Of a DNA stretch of 51,282 nucleotides, positions 27,240-35,686 are shown piece by piece. Position 1 is the stretch's first letter, and each line of letters opens with the position of its first letter. This DNA is from an uncultured Bacteroidia bacterium (GTDB lineage: Bacteria; Bacteroidota; Bacteroidia; Bacteroidales; UBA932). Under the pieces are notes generated by a model. The model worked only from the letters and a program-made list of their open reading frames with translations. It had not been told where the DNA came from and did not search any database. The DNA lies in the NCBI GenBank assembly GCA_902774155.1, contig CACYHF010000009.1, forward strand, positions 1 to 51,282, in the 5' to 3' direction. The position numbers and the translations under genes were made by a program.

Positions 27240-29027
27240 TTAATCCAGCTTGAGGACGGCCATGAAGGCACTTTGGGGAACCTGGACGGTGCCGATCTGG
27301 CGCATTCGCTTCTTGCCTTCCTTCTGTTTTTCCAGTAGCTTACGTTTACGGGTGACGTCGCCGCCGTAGCACTTGGCGGTCACGTCCTTGCGCACCTGGC
27401 GTACGGTTTCGCGGGCGATGATCTTGGCGCCGATGGCCGCCTGAACGGCAATGTCGAACTGCTGGCGAGGGATCAGATCCTTCAGTTTCAGGCAGATCTT
27501 GCGGCCGAAATCATAGGCGTGGTCTTCGTGAATCAAGGTAGAAAGGGCATCGGCCGGGTCTCCGTTCAGGAGGATGTCCAGCTTCACCAGGCGGGCGGGA
27601 CGGAAGTCCGTCACGTGATAATCGAAGGAAGCGTAACCCTTGGAAATGGACTTCAGTTTATCGTAAAAGTCAAAGACAACTTCCGAAAGCGGCAAGTCGT
27701 AGTTCAACTCCACGCGGTCCGTGGTAATGTAATGCTGGCCGATGAGCGTACCGCGCTTGTCCATGCACAGCTTCATGATGGGGCCGTAAAAATCGGCCTT
27801 GGAGATGATCTGGGCGCGGATATAGGGTTCCTCGATGTGGTCGATGACCGACGGCGCCGGAAGGCCGGAAGGGTTGTGCACGTCCAGGACCTCCCCTTTG
27901 GTAGTGTACACCTTGTACGACACATTGGGCACGGTGGTGATCACGTCCATATTGAACTCCCGGAACAGGCGCTCCTGTACAATTTCCAGGTGCAGCAAGC
28001 CCAGGAAGCCGCAGCGGAAGCCGAAGCCCAGGGCCAGGGAACTCTCCGGCTCATAGGTGAAGGAAGCGTCGTTGAGCTGGAATTTCTCCAGCGTGGCGCG
28101 CAGTTCCTCGAACTTGGAGGCATCTACCGGATACAGGCCGGCGAACACCATTGGTTTCACTTCCTCGAAGCCTGCAATGGCCTCACGGCAAGGCGTTTCC
28201 ACGTGCGTAATGGTATCCCCCACCTTCACCTCCACAGCGGCCTTGATACCGGTAATGATATAACCCACATCCCCGGCACGGACCTCGCCGGTAGGATTCA
28301 GCTTCAGCTTCAGGTTGCCGATTTCCTCGGCCTCGTATTCGTTGCCGGTGGAAAAGAACTTCACTTTGTCACCCTTGCGGATGGTGCCGTTCACCACCTT
28401 GAAATAGGCGATAATGCCCCGGAACGAATTGAAGACGGAGTCGAAAATAAGGGCCTGGAGCGGGGCCGAAGGGTCACCTTTCGGAGCCGGCACCTTATCT
28501 ACAATGGCATCCAGCACCGCCTGCACGCCTTCGCCTGTACGGGCCGATACCCGCAGCACCTCTTCCGGGTCACAGCCCAGGAGGTCGCACACCTGGTCTG
28601 TCACCACCTCCGGCTGGGCGCTGTCCATATCGATCTTGTTGAGCACCGGAATAATTTCCAGCCCGTGGTCGATGGCCTGATACAGGTTGGAAATGGTCTG
28701 GGCCTGAATGCCCTGCGAAGCATCCACCACCAGCAACGCGCCTTCGCAGGAGGCGATGGAACGGGACACCTCGTACGAAAAATCCACGTGTCCGGGCGTG
28801 TCGATCAGGTTGAGCCGATAGGTTTCCCCGCCCCGCTTGTAATCCATCTGGATAGCGTGGCTCTTGATGGTGATGCCCTTCTCCCGTTCCAGGTCCATGT
28901 CGTCCAGCACCTGGGCGGCCATCTCCCGCTCACTCAGGGTCTGGGTGAGTTCCAGCAGACGGTCGGCCAGGGTGGATTTCCCGTGGTCTATATGCGCGAT
29001 GATGCAAAAGTTGCGGATATTCTTCAT
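27240..29027 (-). CDS. lepA: Elongation factor 4 (LepA), back-translocating GTPase
   Basis: This 595-aa translational GTPase has the G1 motif [10 protein letters not shown]3 DTPGH, G4 NKID, the EF-G-like domains, and the LepA-specific C-terminal domain ([24 protein letters not shown]...AFMAVLKLD). The start is ATG 29027 (MKNIRNF): it lies 6 nt after a TATCTTTG box, and the alternative upstream codon is a TTG inside that box. It leads a two-gene unit with menA and is divergent to galM. Confidence 0.96.
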   Translation of the reverse strand: MKNIRNFCIIAHIDHGKSTLADRLLELTQTLSEREMAAQVLDDMDLEREKGITIKSHAIQMDYKRGGETYRLNLIDTPGHVDFSYEVSRSIASCEGALLVVDASQGIQAQTISNLYQAIDHGLEIIPVLNKIDMDSAQPEVVTDQVCDLLGCDPEEVLRVSARTGEGVQAVLDAIVDKVPAPKGDPSAPLQALIFDSVFNSFRGIIAYFKVVNGTIRKGDKVKFFSTGNEYEAEEIGNLKLKLNPTGEVRAGDVGYIITGIKAAVEVKVGDTITHVETPCREAIAGFEEVKPMVFAGLYPVDASKFEELRATLEKFQLNDASFTYEPESSLALGFGFRCGFLGLLHLEIVQERLFREFNMDVITTVPNVSYKVYTTKGEVLDVHNPSGLPAPSVIDHIEEPYIRAQIISKADFYGPIMKLCMDKRGTLIGQHYITTDRVELNYDLPLSEVVFDFYDKLKSISKGYASFDYHVTDFRPARLVKLDILLNGDPADALSTLIHEDHAYDFGRKICLKLKDLIPRQQFDIAVQAAIGAKIIARETVRQVRKDVTAKCYGGDVTRKRKLLEKQKEGKKRMRQIGTVQVPQSAFMAVLKLD

Positions 29028-29030
29028 AGC

Positions 29031-29061
29031 TTGCAAAGATAGCGTTTTTTAGTTAACTTTG
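29031..29061. promoter_or_regulatory. Divergent promoters of lepA and galM
   Basis: On the minus strand TATCTTTG (29034-29041) ends 6 nt before the lepA ATG. On the plus strand TAACTTTG (29054-29061) ends 7 nt before the galM ATG, with TTG at 29031-29033 spaced 20 nt upstream. The two promoters share the same 41-nt gap, so the genes may compete for polymerase. Both imply nearly leaderless messages. Confidence 0.65.
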
Positions 29062-29068
29062 CTTCATT

Positions 29069-30202
29069 ATGAAAAAAGCACTTTTCACCCTTTGCACCGT
29101 CGCGCTCCTTGCGGCTTGCAACACCCAGGCTCCCCTTACCCAGTCCGGCCTGAACCCCAAAGACTTTGAAAGTACCTACAACGGCTCCCCCACCGCCCTG
29201 TACACCCTCACCAACACCCACGGTATGGAGGTGTGCATCACCAACTTCGGCGGCCGCATCGTGTCCCTCCTGGTCCCGGACCGCGAAGGAGACATGCAGG
29301 ACGTAGTGCTGGGTTTCGACAAAGTGCAGGATTATTTCCCGGAGAACAACCAGACGGATTTCGGCGCCGCCATCGGCCGCTATGCCAACCGCATCAACCA
29401 GGGCAAGTTCACGCTGGACGGCGTGGAATACCAGCTGCCGCAGAATAACTTCGGCCATTGCCTGCACGGCGGTCCCACCGGCTGGCAGTATCAGGTATAT
29501 AAAGTATTGGAGGCCGATGGCCAGCAGCTCAAACTGGGTCTCACCTCCCCCGACGGCGACAATGGCTTCCCCGGCACCGTGAAGGCCACCGTCACCTATA
29601 CCATCACGGAGGACAACGGCCTGGATATCGCCTACGAAGCCACCACGGACGCCCCAACGGTGATCAATATGACCAACCACGCCTATTTCAACCTGTCCGG
29701 GAAGCCGGCCACTCACCGTATCACGGACGATGTCCTGTGGATCAACGCCACCCATTTCACCCCCGTGGACAGCACCTTTATGACCACCGGCGAAATCCGC
29801 CCCGTGGCCGGCACGCCCTTCGATTTCACCACCGCCAAGCCCATCGGCCAGGATATTGAGGCCGATTGCCAGCAGGTGCGCAACGGCCGCGGCTACGACC
29901 ACAACTGGTGCTTGGACACGGAAGGAGCCATCGAAGCCCTGGCGGCCGAACTCTACTGCCCCGAAAGCGGCATCAACATGAAAGTATATACCGATGAACC
30001 CGGCATCCAGGTATATGCGGGCAATTTCCTGGACGGCAGCGTAACCGGCAAAAAAGGCATCGCCTATCCCCTTCGCAGCGCCATCTGCCTGGAAACCCAG
30101 CATTATCCGGACTCCCCCAACAAGCCGCAGTGGCCTTCCGTAGTGCTCCGCCCCGGGGAAACCTACACCAGCCATTGCATCTTCTCCTTCAACGCATATT
30201 AA
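29069..30202 (+). CDS. galM: Aldose 1-epimerase, lipoprotein or exported form
   Basis: This 377-aa mutarotase interconverts alpha and beta anomers of hexoses. It begins with a lipoprotein signal (MKKALFTLCTVALLAAC), so it would act outside the cytoplasm. Family motifs are GAAIGRYANRI, NFGHCLHGG, the catalytic-His segment MTNHAYFNLSG and the acidic residue near CLETQHYPDSPN. The anchor suggests that it handles sugars released in the periplasm, fitting the glucan locus nearby. It lies 31 nt upstream of the transketolase genes. Confidence 0.93.
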   Translation: MKKALFTLCTVALLAACNTQAPLTQSGLNPKDFESTYNGSPTALYTLTNTHGMEVCITNFGGRIVSLLVPDREGDMQDVVLGFDKVQDYFPENNQTDFGAAIGRYANRINQGKFTLDGVEYQLPQNNFGHCLHGGPTGWQYQVYKVLEADGQQLKLGLTSPDGDNGFPGTVKATVTYTITEDNGLDIAYEATTDAPTVINMTNHAYFNLSGKPATHRITDDVLWINATHFTPVDSTFMTTGEIRPVAGTPFDFTTAKPIGQDIEADCQQVRNGRGYDHNWCLDTEGAIEALAAELYCPESGINMKVYTDEPGIQVYAGNFLDGSVTGKKGIAYPLRSAICLETQHYPDSPNKPQWPSVVLRPGETYTSHCIFSFNAY

Positions 30203-30233
30203 ATCGGCGATTATTGATTACAACTATATAATT

Positions 30234-31085
30234 ATGGCTAAATCCAACCAAGAACTCCAAATCATTGCCACGCAAGTGCGCAGGGACATCCTGCGTATGG
30301 TTTGCCTGGCCAAATCCGGCCACCCCGGCGGGTCCATGTCCTCCACGGACATCCTCACCGCACTCTACTTCAACGAGATGCAGCACAATCCCGCCACCTG
30401 GCGCCGCGACGGCAAAGGACAGGACATCTTCATCCTGAGCGCCGGGCATATGACCCCGGTCTATTATTCCCTCCTGGCCCGCACCGGATACTTCCCGGTA
30501 AGCGAACTGGCCAGTTTCCGCCAGATGGGCACCCGCCTGCAAGGACATCCTTCCGTTCGCAAGAACCTGCCCGGCATCTTCCAGGCCTCCGGTTCCCTGG
30601 GCCAGGGCCTGAGCGCCGCCGCCGGTGCCGCCCTGGGCAAAAAACTGGACAAGGACGATAACTTTGTCTGGTGCCTCTGCGGTGATGGTGAAAGCGAAGA
30701 AGGCCAAATCTGGGAAGCCGGTATGTTCGCCGTGTTCCACAAGCTGGACAACCTCATCGCCATGACCGACTGGAACGGCAAGCAAATCGACGGCCCCGTG
30801 GAAGAAGTGGCCGGCGAAGGCGACCTCGCCGCCAAATGGGAAGCCTGGGGCTGGCGCGTGATTGTGGCCGATGGCCACGACTTCGACTCCATCCAGCAGG
30901 CCTTCGCCCTGGCCAAAGCCGGCAAGGGCAGCGGCGTCCCCACCATGATCCTCTTCAAGAGCGAAATGGGTCACGGCGTAGATTTTATGGCCGGCACGCA
31001 CAAATGGCACGGCTCCGTTCCCAAGCCCGAACAGCTGGAAGACGCCCTCAAACAGTTAGGTGAAACCCCGTTAGGAGATTTTTAG
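30234..31085 (+). CDS. Transketolase, N-terminal subunit
   Basis: This 283-aa polypeptide carries only the thiamine-diphosphate-binding half of transketolase: KSGHPGGSMSSTDILTALYF, LSAGHMTPVYYSLLA, and the ThDP/Mg motif GDGESEEGQIWEAGMFA. The pyrimidine-binding and C-terminal domains are in the next gene, one base downstream of this stop. Such split transketolases are known in many bacteria and archaea. The product works in the non-oxidative pentose phosphate pathway and would process xylulose-5-phosphate from the xylose genes. Confidence 0.94.
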   Translation: MAKSNQELQIIATQVRRDILRMVCLAKSGHPGGSMSSTDILTALYFNEMQHNPATWRRDGKGQDIFILSAGHMTPVYYSLLARTGYFPVSELASFRQMGTRLQGHPSVRKNLPGIFQASGSLGQGLSAAAGAALGKKLDKDDNFVWCLCGDGESEEGQIWEAGMFAVFHKLDNLIAMTDWNGKQIDGPVEEVAGEGDLAAKWEAWGWRVIVADGHDFDSIQQAFALAKAGKGSGVPTMILFKSEMGHGVDFMAGTHKWHGSVPKPEQLEDALKQLGETPLGDF

Positions 31086-31086
31086 T

Positions 31087-32040
31087 ATGAAAAAATATAC
31101 AGATACAGGTAAAAAAGATACCCGCAGCGGTTTCGGCGCCGGCCTGCTCATTGCCGGAAAGGCCGATGAACGCATCGTAGCTTTAACCGCAGACCTCAAA
31201 GGCTCCCTCAAGATGGACGCCTTCGCCAAAGAATTCCCGGAGCGTTTCTTCCAGTGCGGCATCGCCGAAGCCAATATGGTGGGCGCCGCCGCCGGCCTGG
31301 CCCTCACGGGTAAGATTCCCTTCATCGGCTCCTTCGCCGAATTCGTCACCGGCCGCGTATACGACCAGATCCGCCAGGAAGTCTCCTACGGCAAAACCAA
31401 TGTGAAGATCGCCTCTTCCCACGCCGGCATCACCCTGGGCGAAGACGGCGCCACCCACCAGACCATGGAAGACATCGCCCTAATGCGCGCCCTGCCCGAA
31501 ATGGTGGTGATCAACCCCTGCGACTACAACCAGACCCTGCAGGCCACCCTGGCCGCCGCCAAGTACGAAGGTCCCGTGTACCTGCGCTTCGGCCGTCCCG
31601 CCGTGCCCAACTTCACCCCCGAAGACGAACCCTTCGTGATCGGCAAGGCCATCGTACTCAATGAGGGCAGCGACGTCACCCTCATCGCCTGCGGCCACAC
31701 CGTCTGGGAGAGCCTGCTGGCCGCAGAGGCCCTGGAGGCCGAAGGAATCAAGGCCGAGGTCATCAATATGGCCACCATCAAGCCCCTGGACGAGGAAGCC
31801 CTCATCAAGAGCGCCCAAAAGACCGGTGCCGTGGTGGTTTCCGAAGAACACAATTTCGCCGGCGGTCTGGGCGAAGCCGTAGCCGCCGTACTGGCCCGCG
31901 AATGCCCTACGCCTATGGTATTTGTGAACGGACAGGACAAATTCGGCCAGTCTGGCACGCCTTCTGCATTAATGGCGGCGTACGGCCTGGACGCCCCGCA
32001 CATTGCGGAGGCCGCCAAAAAGGCCATCGCCAAAAAGTAA
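31087..32040 (+). CDS. Transketolase, C-terminal subunit
   Basis: This 317-aa second half of the split transketolase has the pyrimidine-binding domain (ERFFQCGIAEANMVGAAAGLALTGKIPF with the catalytic Glu, HAGITLGEDGATHQ) and the C-terminal transketolase domain (VVSEEHNFAGGLGEAVAAVL). It pairs with the upstream gene as a heterodimer. Its stop codon directly abuts the ATG of an ECF sigma gene with no gap, so the two are probably in one transcript. Confidence 0.94.
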   Translation: MKKYTDTGKKDTRSGFGAGLLIAGKADERIVALTADLKGSLKMDAFAKEFPERFFQCGIAEANMVGAAAGLALTGKIPFIGSFAEFVTGRVYDQIRQEVSYGKTNVKIASSHAGITLGEDGATHQTMEDIALMRALPEMVVINPCDYNQTLQATLAAAKYEGPVYLRFGRPAVPNFTPEDEPFVIGKAIVLNEGSDVTLIACGHTVWESLLAAEALEAEGIKAEVINMATIKPLDEEALIKSAQKTGAVVVSEEHNFAGGLGEAVAAVLARECPTPMVFVNGQDKFGQSGTPSALMAAYGLDAPHIAEAAKKAIAKK

Positions 32041-32556
32041 ATGGAATCCCCCGAGCAGGTATTTAACGGCATCGTAAAAGAATACTCCGAGCGCCTCTAT
32101 TGGCACGTCCGCCGTATGGTGGGCAGCCACGAGGACGCCGATGACCTGCTCCAGGACATCTTCCTGAAAATATGGACTGCGCTTCCCTCCTTCCGGGGGG
32201 AGGCGCAGCTCTATACCTGGGTGTGGCGCATCGCCACCAACGAAAGCCTGAACTGGCTGCGCCGGGAAAAACTGCGCGCCGCCCTGCACTTCGCTTCGGC
32301 CGACGACCTGGTGGTCCGGCGCATAGAGGCCGATCCCTATTTCAACGGCACCGCCGCCCAGCGGGAACTGGCCAAGGCGGTGGCCCGCCTGCCGGAAAAA
32401 CAGCGCCAGGTGTTTATTATGCGCTGGTGGGACGAACTTTCGTATGAGCAGATATCGGCCATTACCGGCACCAGCGTGGGCGCCCTCAAGGCCTCCTATC
32501 ATATCGCGCAGGAAAAATTAAAATTAAACCTTTCCGAATCCGAGGTGTCAAAGTAA
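32041..32556 (+). CDS. ECF-type RNA polymerase sigma factor
   Basis: This 171-aa sigma-70 family member has region 2 (MVGSHEDADDLLQDIFLKIWTALPSFRGEAQLYTWVWRIATN) and region 4 (LPEKQRQVFIMRWWDELSYEQISAITGTSVGALKASYHIAQEKL), typical of extracytoplasmic-function sigmas. Its start follows the transketolase stop with zero spacing. The next two genes encode a one-pass membrane protein and a periplasmic protein, the usual company of envelope-stress sigma factors. The regulon is unknown. Confidence 0.93.
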   Translation: MESPEQVFNGIVKEYSERLYWHVRRMVGSHEDADDLLQDIFLKIWTALPSFRGEAQLYTWVWRIATNESLNWLRREKLRAALHFASADDLVVRRIEADPYFNGTAAQRELAKAVARLPEKQRQVFIMRWWDELSYEQISAITGTSVGALKASYHIAQEKLKLNLSESEVSK

Positions 32557-32562
32557 GCAGTG

Positions 32563-32931
32563 ATGACAAGGAAAAACGACATATTCGTCCCCGAAGGCTA
32601 CTTCCAGCAGTTGGAACAGCGCCTGCAAAGCCTCCCCCAGCGGGAGGTGAAGCCCACGGTGATCCAACGCGTATCGCCCTGGCTGGCCTATGCCGCCAGT
32701 CTGGCCGTGCTGGTGGGCCTCGCGAACTTCATCTTCGGCCGGTCTGCAGCCACCGAAGAAGACAACACGTGGGATTACGTCTCTTATCTGTCCCAGTCGC
32801 TGGATCCGGACGGACAGATCGAGCTCGTGGAGACCGCCGATCTCACCGACGAAGAAATCCGTAGTTTCCTTATCGCCAGCAATATTTCCGTTGAACAGTT
32901 AGCCTTATTAGATTATGAAGAAGATTATTAG
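32563..32931 (+). CDS. Small single-pass membrane protein, possible anti-sigma
   Basis: This 122-aa protein starts at ATG 32563 (a GTG one codon upstream is less likely). It has an N-terminal cytoplasmic segment of about 43 residues (FVPEGYFQQLEQRLQSLP), one membrane segment (about 46-65, PWLAYAASLAVLVGLANFIF) and an acidic C-terminal tail. It lies 6 nt after the ECF sigma gene. The size, topology and position fit an anti-sigma partner, but no zinc-binding ZAS motif is present, so the role is inferred from context only. It overlaps the next gene by 17 nt. Confidence 0.75.
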   Translation: MTRKNDIFVPEGYFQQLEQRLQSLPQREVKPTVIQRVSPWLAYAASLAVLVGLANFIFGRSAATEEDNTWDYVSYLSQSLDPDGQIELVETADLTDEEIRSFLIASNISVEQLALLDYEEDY

Positions 32932-33424
32932 TGTAGTGTGCGCCCTGGTTCTGGTGAGCGTAGTAGCGTTTGCCCAGGATAAAAAACAGAAGGATCCCGA
33001 GAAATGGCGGGAGAAAGTTCGCGCCGAACAAGTGGCCATGATCACCTCCGAACTGGATTTGACGGAGGCCGAAGCCCAGGCTTTCTGGCCCGTATACAAT
33101 GAGGTGCAGAAGCAGCGCCGCGAAGCTTTCCAGGCCTCCGGAGAGGCTTTCAAAGCCCTGAACGAAGGCGTTGACGGGCCCGATGTGAACAACCTGCTGA
33201 ACAACTATCTGGACGCCAAGAAGAAGTGCGAAGATCTGGAAACCGAAGCGCTTATCCGTTATAAAAAGGTGCTTCCCGTGCAGAAGGTGGCCCAATTGGT
33301 GATGGCCGAAGAAAAGTTCCGTCACCAGCAGATTGGCAAGTTGGGCGGCAAGGGGAACCGTCCCGGTCCCGGCCCGGATGGCCACAGAGGCGGCCGTATG
33401 CCTCAGCCCCCTATGGGCGACTAA
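32915..33424 (+). CDS. Periplasmic Spy/CpxP-like protein
   Basis: This 169-aa protein has a signal peptide ([21 protein letters not shown]), a charged helical body with an [17 protein letters not shown] segment resembling LTXXQ-type Spy/CpxP proteins, and a Gly/Pro-rich end ([19 protein letters not shown]). It probably acts as an envelope chaperone or stress sensor under the adjacent sigma factor. The start lies inside the previous gene. Its stop overlaps that of the convergent ABC ATPase. Confidence 0.78.
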   Translation: MKKIISVVCALVLVSVVAFAQDKKQKDPEKWREKVRAEQVAMITSELDLTEAEAQAFWPVYNEVQKQRREAFQASGEAFKALNEGVDGPDVNNLLNNYLDAKKKCEDLETEALIRYKKVLPVQKVAQLVMAEEKFRHQQIGKLGGKGNRPGPGPDGHRGGRMPQPPMGD

Positions 33425-34077
33425 TCCACCCACGCACCATCCCGCAGGGTACAGGTGCGGTCACACAGAGCAGCCAGACCGGCGTCATGCGTTACGATGA
33501 CAATGGTCTGGTTCATTTTTTTGCGTAAGTCAAAGAATAAGCGGTGGATTTCCTCCTTGGTGCGGGTGTCCAGGTTGCCGGTGGGTTCGTCGGCAAAGAG
33601 GATGGCGGGCCGGTTCACCAGGGCCCGGGCGATGGCCACACGCTGCTGTTCGCCGCCGGAAAGCTCCGAGGGTTTGTGATCGGACCGTTCGGCCAGTCCC
33701 ACGGTTTGCAGCAGCTCCAGGGCCCGATTGCGGGCCACCGCCGTGCTTTCCCCGCCGATGAGTGCGGGAATCATAACGTTCTCCAGAGCCGTGAATTCCG
33801 GCAGCAGATGATGGGCCTGGAACACAAAGCCGATGCGGCGGTTCCGGAAGGCGGCCAGGGCTTTCTCCCCCAGGTGCAGGACATCCGTTCCGTCAATCTC
33901 CAGCGTGCCTTCGTCCGGCCCCAGGAGCGTGCCCAGGATTTGCAGGAGGGTGGACTTCCCGGCGCCCGAAGCGCCCACGATGGCTACCACCTCCCCTTCA
34001 TCGGCCTGAAAGTCCACATCTTTCAGCACCTTTAAGGTGCCAAAGGACTTGACGATATGCCGGGCTACAAGAATCAT
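33421..34077 (-). CDS. ABC transporter ATPase, LolD type
   Basis: This 218-aa nucleotide-binding subunit starts at ATG 34077 ([13 protein letters not shown]). Walker [10 protein letters not shown], signature [15 protein letters not shown] and Walker [13 protein letters not shown] are all present, and the segment [17 protein letters not shown] is characteristic of LolD, which powers lipoprotein release to the outer membrane. No permease gene is adjacent, so the partner must be elsewhere. A TATCTTTG box lies 7 nt before the start. Confidence 0.9.
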   Translation of the reverse strand: MILVARHIVKSFGTLKVLKDVDFQADEGEVVAIVGASGAGKSTLLQILGTLLGPDEGTLEIDGTDVLHLGEKALAAFRNRRIGFVFQAHHLLPEFTALENVMIPALIGGESTAVARNRALELLQTVGLAERSDHKPSELSGGEQQRVAIARALVNRPAILFADEPTGNLDTRTKEEIHRLFFDLRKKMNQTIVIVTHDAGLAALCDRTCTLRDGAWVD

Positions 34078-34080
34078 AGG

Positions 34081-34112
34081 TTTGCAAAGATACAAATTTT
34101 GGTGTATATTTA
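34081..34112. promoter_or_regulatory. Divergent promoters for the LolD-type gene and tRNA-Pro/xylB
   Basis: Plus strand: TTTG (34081-34084), 20 nt, TATATTTA (34105-34112), close to the consensus and 11 nt before tRNA-Pro. Minus strand: TATCTTTG (34085-34092) ending 7 nt before the LolD-type ATG. The elements overlap in 32 nt. The plus promoter is the only one seen ahead of tRNA-Pro and the xylose operon. Confidence 0.6.
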
Positions 34113-34123
34113 CACATTGTATT

Positions 34124-34197
34124 CGGGGTGTGGCGCAGTTGGCTAGCGCATCTGGTTTGGGACCAGAGGGTCGTGTGTTCGAGTCACATCACCCCGA
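34124..34197 (+). tRNA. tRNA-Pro (anticodon TGG)
   Basis: Acceptor CGGGGTG/CACCCCG is perfectly paired, the T arm has GTTCGAG, and the anticodon loop TTTGGGA gives TGG. CCA is not encoded. The discriminator base (34197) is followed by just three nucleotides before the ATG of xylB. Confidence 0.96.
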
Positions 34198-34200
34198 CGT

Positions 34201-35682
34201 ATGTACTTATTAGGATATGATATTGGCAGTTCATCGGTGAAGGCTTCACTGGTGGATGCAGAAAGCGGAAAATGCGTGGCATCGGCCTTCCATCCCAAGA
34301 CGGAAGCGCCCATTATCTCCAAGAAAGCCGGCTGGGCCGAACAAGACCCTTCCATGTGGCTGGGTTATCTGCGGCTGGCCACGGCCGATGTCCTGTCCCA
34401 GGCCAAGGAGCAGGAACTGAACCCCAAGGATATCAAGGCCATCGGCATCTCTTACCAGATGCACGGCCTGGTGTGTGTGGACAAAGACCTGAACGTGCTG
34501 CGTCCGGCCATCATCTGGTGCGACTCCCGCGCCGTCCCTTATGGCCAGCGGGCCTTTGAGGCGCTGGGAGAAGCGTATTGCCTTCCCCATTTGCTGAACT
34601 CGCCCGGTAATTTCACGGCGGCCAAGCTGGCCTGGGTGAAAGAGCATGAGCCGGAGGTGTATAAACGCATCTGGAAGGTGATGCTCCCCGGAGATTTCAT
34701 CGCTATGCGCCTTACCGGTGTCACCTGCACCACGGTAAGCGGATTGTCGGAGGGGATCTTCTGGGATTTCCGCAAGCACCGGCCTTCGGCAGAGCTGTTG
34801 GAGTATTTCGGCTTCGACCCTACCCTGCTGCCGCAGGTGAAACCCACTTTCGGCGTGCAGGGAACCCTCACCCGGGCAGCGGCGGAAGCCCTGGGACTGC
34901 CGGAAGGCATCCCGGTTACCTACCGCGCCGGCGACCAACCCAACAACGCCCTCAGCCTCAACGTATTCAATCCCGGCGAAATTGCCTCCACGGCCGGTAC
35001 TTCCGGCGTGGTATACGGGGTAATCGGCCAGGTGAATTATGACCCGCTTTCCCGTGTGAACAGCTTTGCGCACGTGAACCATACGGACAAAGACCCCCGC
35101 CTGGGCGTACTGCTGTGCATCAACGGAACGGGCATCCTGAATTCCTGGATGCGCCGCAACGTGATGCAGGGTATGAGCTATCCCCAGATCAATGAACTGG
35201 CGTCCAAGGCCCCCATCGGCTGCGACGGCGTCTCCATCCTGCCTTTCGGCAACGGCGCAGAACGTATGCTGCTGAATAAGGACAAGGGCTGCAGCATCAA
35301 CGGACTCAACTTCAACCGGCACTCACAGGCCCACCTCCTGCGCGCCGCCCAGGAAGGCATCGTGTTCTCTTTCCAGTATGGCATTGAGATTATGCAGGAA
35401 ATGGGTATGAAGGTGGACAAGATTCACGCCGGCCTGGCCAATATGTTCCAGAGTCCCATCTTCCGCGAAACCCTGGCCGGTGTGTCCGGCGCCACCATCG
35501 AGCTGTACAATACCGACGGCTCCGTGGGTGCGGCCAAGGGCGCAGGCATGGGCGCAGGCATCTACAAGAATGCACGGGAGGCTTTCGCCACCCTGGAACG
35601 GCTGGATGTGGTATTCCCGGACCATCAGGAGGAATACCGCGCCGCCTATGAACAATGGAAATCGTATTTAAATAATCAATAA
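34201..35682 (+). CDS. xylB: Xylulokinase
   Basis: This 493-aa FGGY-family kinase phosphorylates D-xylulose to xylulose-5-phosphate. The N-terminal phosphate-binding motif is YDIGSSSVKASLVD; ISYQMHGLV is the xylulokinase-type substrate region; GDQPNNALSLNVF and STAGTSGVVYGV mark the second domain. The start MYLLGYDIG is fixed by the family alignment and lies 3 nt after tRNA-Pro, leaving no space for a promoter or ribosome-binding site. It must be made from the tRNA transcript or lie under a promoter inside the tRNA. xylA follows after 4 nt. Confidence 0.96.
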   Translation: MYLLGYDIGSSSVKASLVDAESGKCVASAFHPKTEAPIISKKAGWAEQDPSMWLGYLRLATADVLSQAKEQELNPKDIKAIGISYQMHGLVCVDKDLNVLRPAIIWCDSRAVPYGQRAFEALGEAYCLPHLLNSPGNFTAAKLAWVKEHEPEVYKRIWKVMLPGDFIAMRLTGVTCTTVSGLSEGIFWDFRKHRPSAELLEYFGFDPTLLPQVKPTFGVQGTLTRAAAEALGLPEGIPVTYRAGDQPNNALSLNVFNPGEIASTAGTSGVVYGVIGQVNYDPLSRVNSFAHVNHTDKDPRLGVLLCINGTGILNSWMRRNVMQGMSYPQINELASKAPIGCDGVSILPFGNGAERMLLNKDKGCSINGLNFNRHSQAHLLRAAQEGIVFSFQYGIEIMQEMGMKVDKIHAGLANMFQSPIFRETLAGVSGATIELYNTDGSVGAAKGAGMGAGIYKNAREAFATLERLDVVFPDHQEEYRAAYEQWKSYLNNQ

Positions 35683-35686
35683 CACT

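Noticed and set aside
29028-29036. Upstream TTG start for lepA
   Set aside because: The TTG falls in the TATCTTTG promoter box; the ATG at 29027 matches the conserved LepA start.
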